A program made the position numbers and the translations under genes. Under the pieces are notes generated by a model. It saw only the letters and a list, made by a program, of their open reading frames with translations, was not told where the DNA came from and did not search any database. Shown in pieces: positions 52,869 through 55,219 of a stretch of 55,219 nucleotides of DNA (within the stretch, counting starts at the first letter, position 1; each line of letters opens with the position of its first letter). Origin of the DNA: Xanthobacteraceae bacterium (GTDB lineage Bacteria; Pseudomonadota; Alphaproteobacteria; Rhizobiales; Xanthobacteraceae); assembly GCA_030041005.1 (NCBI GenBank), contig JASHOR010000104.1, positions 1-55,219 of the forward strand, written 5' to 3'.

Positions 52869-53723
52869 TCAGGTGCCGGTCTTTGCCAAGAAATCCATGA
52901 TGCGCGTCGGCACGTTGTCCTGTCCCTGCCGGTCCACGGCCAGGTCCCAGTATTCCGCGCGGGGCAAGCATTCTTCCAGGTAGCGCGCGGCCGACGTGGC
53001 GTGCGCCGCGTCGTGGCCGGGTACGATAAGCGCCGGAACCTCAAGGCGCATCAGGTCCTCGGGCTCGGCGCCGGGCGCGGTGTCGCGGTCGAACAGCGCC
53101 CGACACATGCCGGCGCAGATCAGCTTGTATCGCTCGGGATTCTGCTCGGCGAAAGCCGAAGCAAACGCGGCGTCGCGCTTGATCGCCGAAGCCCACGGGC
53201 CGCCACGCGGATCGGCGCCGAAATGCTTGCCCTCTTTGGCGACAAGCGCAACGACGCCGTCGAGCCCGTGGCTCTGCACGAAGCCGAGATGATCGGCAAA
53301 ACGCTGATGGCTTGAGAGGCGGTATTTGGCGCCGCCGACCGGCCAGTACAGCACGAGGGCGGAAACCATTGCCGGGTGCGCCACCGCGAACGCCGTCACC
53401 GGCGCGCAGCCCATGCAGCCGCCCAACAGAAAAGCGCGCTCGACGCCAAGATGATCGAGCAGAGCCTTGCCCTGCGCGACGTAATGCGCCCAGGTGATGC
53501 GCTCGATGCGGCCGCCGGATTGTCCGCATTCGCGGCGATCGAAGGCGATGCAGGAAAAGTGCTTCGGCAAATGATCGAGCAATCCGATCCTGGCATAGAC
53601 GCTTTGCGTCGACCATGTTTCGATCGTCGCGTTGAAGCCGCCGGGCGCATACATCAGGAGCGGCGGCCCGGAGCCGAGAATCTCATAGCGCGTGGCAATG
53701 CCGTCGATGACCGCATTCGGCAT
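52869..53723 (-). CDS. alpha/beta hydrolase with cysteine at the nucleophile elbow
   Basis: A 284-residue alpha/beta hydrolase of normal length. The oxyanion region is MYAPGGF and the strand-5 elbow reads GGCMGC where G-x-S-x-G is usual, so the nucleophile would be Cys, as in dienelactone hydrolase, rather than Ser. An Asp/His pair is less clear: candidate Asp is in VPGHDAAH. The gene starts four bases after the PanB-like gene ends, on the same strand, so the two are co-translated. It may open a lactone or cleave a C-C bond in ring degradation; the substrate is unknown. Confidence 0.84.
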   Translation of the reverse strand: MPNAVIDGIATRYEILGSGPPLLMYAPGGFNATIETWSTQSVYARIGLLDHLPKHFSCIAFDRRECGQSGGRIERITWAHYVAQGKALLDHLGVERAFLLGGCMGCAPVTAFAVAHPAMVSALVLYWPVGGAKYRLSSHQRFADHLGFVQSHGLDGVVALVAKEGKHFGADPRGGPWASAIKRDAAFASAFAEQNPERYKLICAGMCRALFDRDTAPGAEPEDLMRLEVPALIVPGHDAAHATSAARYLEECLPRAEYWDLAVDRQGQDNVPTRIMDFLAKTGT

Positions 53724-53727
53724 TGCC

Positions 53728-54537
53728 TCACCCTTTGATCTGACGGCCGGCGCGAGCGTCGGCGATCAAAGCATTGAAGGCGTCAAGCGCGGCCTTTGCC
53801 GTATTCACGTAGGTGTCGGTCTTTGAGTCGATCCATTTTTCCGCATAGCCAATTGCGGTATGGGCGAGCCGCACGCGGCCGTCGAGCCACGGTCCGCCGC
53901 CGAAGCCGCCGATCACCGGGATCGCCACCGCATTGACCACGGCGGCGCCGGCAATCGGACCCGAATTGGTGAAGTCGAGGAGCGACGCGCCGGCCGCTTC
54001 CAGGAGTTTTGCCTCGGCGACGAGCTTTTCCGCCGCTTCTGCACTCGCCTGCGCCGCGGGCGAGTTCTGCGCGCTGTAGGGAATGCCGTATTTGATCGCA
54101 GTCTGCGGCGTCAGCCCGAACTGCGCAAACACCGGAATACCGGCGTGCGCCAAGGCCGTGACGACGGCCGGAAACTCGGCCGCGGCATCGACTTTGATCA
54201 TATCGGCGCCGCCCTCCTCCACCAGAAGGCATGCCGCGGTGATCGCAGCCGGGATGCCTTCCTGCACTGGGCCATAAGGCATGTCGCAGCTGACGAGCGC
54301 GCGCTCGACGCCGGCGCGCACCGCCTTACAGCAGATCAGCATCTCGTCCATGTTCACTTCGGAGATTTCCGAGCGGCCCCAGAGGTTGACGCCGACGGAA
54401 TCGCCGACGGAAACGAAATCGACGCCGGCGCGATCGGCGATGCGTGCGATCTGATAATCCCAGGCGACGACGCCGATGCTCTTTTTGCCGTCGCGCTTCA
54501 TTTGTTGAAGCGCCGGGATGGTCATCTTGTCGGCCAT
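53728..54537 (-). CDS. PanB-like (ketopantoate hydroxymethyltransferase family) paralogue
   Basis: A 269-residue barrel enzyme of the PanB / PEP-mutase superfamily. The metal ligands Asp46 (VGDSVG) and Asp85 (CDMPYG) and Lys115 are kept. Three residues important in PanB differ: the metal-site Glu is Asp117 (IKVDAA), the His before GLTPQ is Gln139 (AQFGLTPQ) and the catalytic Glu is Asp188. It is thus probably a catabolic aldolase or lyase rather than the pantothenate enzyme. The start at 54537 gives MADKMTIPAL. It forms a two-gene unit with the alpha/beta hydrolase. Confidence 0.82.
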   Translation of the reverse strand: MADKMTIPALQQMKRDGKKSIGVVAWDYQIARIADRAGVDFVSVGDSVGVNLWGRSEISEVNMDEMLICCKAVRAGVERALVSCDMPYGPVQEGIPAAITAACLLVEEGGADMIKVDAAAEFPAVVTALAHAGIPVFAQFGLTPQTAIKYGIPYSAQNSPAAQASAEAAEKLVAEAKLLEAAGASLLDFTNSGPIAGAAVVNAVAIPVIGGFGGGPWLDGRVRLAHTAIGYAEKWIDSKTDTYVNTAKAALDAFNALIADARAGRQIKG

Positions 54538-54657
54538 GCCGTTTCTCTTTGTTGCCTCGTCACCGCGCATGAAGCATGTGCGCAATCATCCACGCGTGTG
54601 GATGATGACACTGAACCAAGCCTTTGCTCAACGGTAGTGGGATAGACGCCGCGGACG

Positions 54658-55219
54658 TTACTGCGTCTCTTTCTGCTTCGTCCCAGCCTTGGCCTTTGGC
54701 CGCGCGTGGGCCGCGACCTTGAGCTTGGGGGTCGGCTCCACGGGCACAGGCGCACCGGGAGCGCGCGTCGGACCGGTATAGACCACGATCGGCGTTACCG
54801 GCGTATCGACGGCAAGCAGGTTCGCATTCTTTGGCGAGGGTGCACGCAACGCCGACAGAAGCACCGAGAAGTGCGGCGTCGCCTCGCTGACAGTGACGTT
54901 GCTGCTGGTGCCGCTGGTGGCGTCGCCTCCTTCGGTCGCGGCAGCGCCCTCGGCAGGGGTGGGGTTGCCCTGGGCGGCGCCGGCTTCCTCATCATCGTCA
55001 TCCGAGGCCGGCCGCTTGCGATGGCCTCCGCACATCTCATCCTTGAGATTGGGCGGGTCGGTATGGATGGGCTTGAGTTGGTCGACGGTGCCAAGCGAGG
55101 GCATCAGCCAGGCCAGCGGATTTGACCTGAAACCGCCTTCGAGCATCTCAGCAGCCTTCACGGCGCGTGCCGCGCCGGATGGGGCGCCGAGGACGACCGC
55201 GATCAGGTGTTTTTTGTCG
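54658..55219 (-). CDS. D-alanyl-D-alanine carboxypeptidase, C-terminal part
   Basis: The gene enters from the right edge, so its N-terminal catalytic domain is missing. In frame from the edge the protein reads KKHLIAVVLGAPSGAARAV, followed by KAAEMLEGGF, the end of the penicillin-binding fold of alphaproteobacterial DacC/DacF proteins. The GTG seen as a start inside it is only an internal valine. After the domain comes a 110-residue low-complexity region with an acidic run (SDDDDEE) and Ala/Pro-rich stretches, ending in a basic tail, as often seen in Bradyrhizobium relatives. It is a periplasmic peptidoglycan hydrolase in its family. Confidence 0.85.
   Translation of the reverse strand, partial: DKKHLIAVVLGAPSGAARAVKAAEMLEGGFRSNPLAWLMPSLGTVDQLKPIHTDPPNLKDEMCGGHRKRPASDDDDEEAGAAQGNPTPAEGAAATEGGDATSGTSSNVTVSEATPHFSVLLSALRAPSPKNANLLAVDTPVTPIVVYTGPTRAPGAPVPVEPTPKLKVAAHARPKAKAGTKQKETQ

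Overview
The window is GC-rich, densely coded DNA from an alphaproteobacterium, most likely of the order Hyphomicrobiales (Rhizobiales), in the Bradyrhizobium / Rhodopseudomonas / Pseudolabrys-like part of that order. The basis is: a conserved DUF2948 - hisD - UPF0262 - low-molecular-weight phosphatase run, an HWE-type histidine kinase, a small SANT-like basic protein usual in this order, and palindromic intergenic repeats of a kind common in these genomes (for example the GAGCATGATC...GATCATGCTC element at 21175-21223). The organism is inferred from gene content only.

Layout. 1-7 kb: the end of an L,D-transpeptidase gene, an HWE sensor kinase, an ornithine-cyclodeaminase-like protein, a NitT/TauT-type binding protein with a polysaccharide-deacetylase-like hydrolase, and a LigA/LigB extradiol dioxygenase pair. 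7-11.2 kb: housekeeping genes (DUF3574, DUF2948, hisD, UPF0262, phosphatase). 11.4-54.5 kb: an almost unbroken block of catabolic and transport genes. It includes a molybdenum enzyme pair of the pyrogallol transhydroxylase / resorcinol hydroxylase type, a dihydroxybenzoate-decarboxylase-like amidohydrolase, a cyclase-cupin-SDR-hydroxyacyl-CoA-dehydrogenase operon, two luciferase-like monooxygenases, MmgE/PrpD, a BphC-type dioxygenase, two MetE-like zinc methyltransferases, three further amidohydrolases (one LigJ-like), an isocitrate-lyase-family lyase, a second molybdopterin oxidoreductase, a HpaI-type aldolase, an isochorismatase with a complete NitT/TauT ABC transporter, an old-yellow-enzyme-type reductase, a 3-oxoacid CoA-transferase and a PanB paralogue. 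The window closes with the C-terminal part of a D-Ala-D-Ala carboxypeptidase gene.

How the genes may work together. The block looks like a patchwork for degrading (poly)hydroxylated, perhaps methoxylated, aromatic acids. One readable route is decarboxylation of a trihydroxy- or dihydroxybenzoate, hydroxylation or hydroxyl transfer by the Mo enzyme, ring reduction by an SDR, hydrolytic ring opening by the cyclase-family protein and oxidation by the hydroxyacyl-CoA-dehydrogenase-like protein. A second set (LigAB, LigJ, HpaI-type aldolase) would serve 4,5-ring cleavage of gallate or protocatechuate. Both pathways are inferred. I see no transcriptional regulator in the whole catabolic block.

The most unusual items are a Cox11 copper chaperone fused to a cytochrome c domain (41065-41991), an SCP2-like extension on the Mo enzyme large subunit (12386-15436), several enzymes that have lost canonical catalytic residues, and CTAG-ended palindromic repeats whose ends supply the stop codons of neighbouring genes. 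No tRNA, rRNA, CRISPR array, transposase or phage gene was seen.
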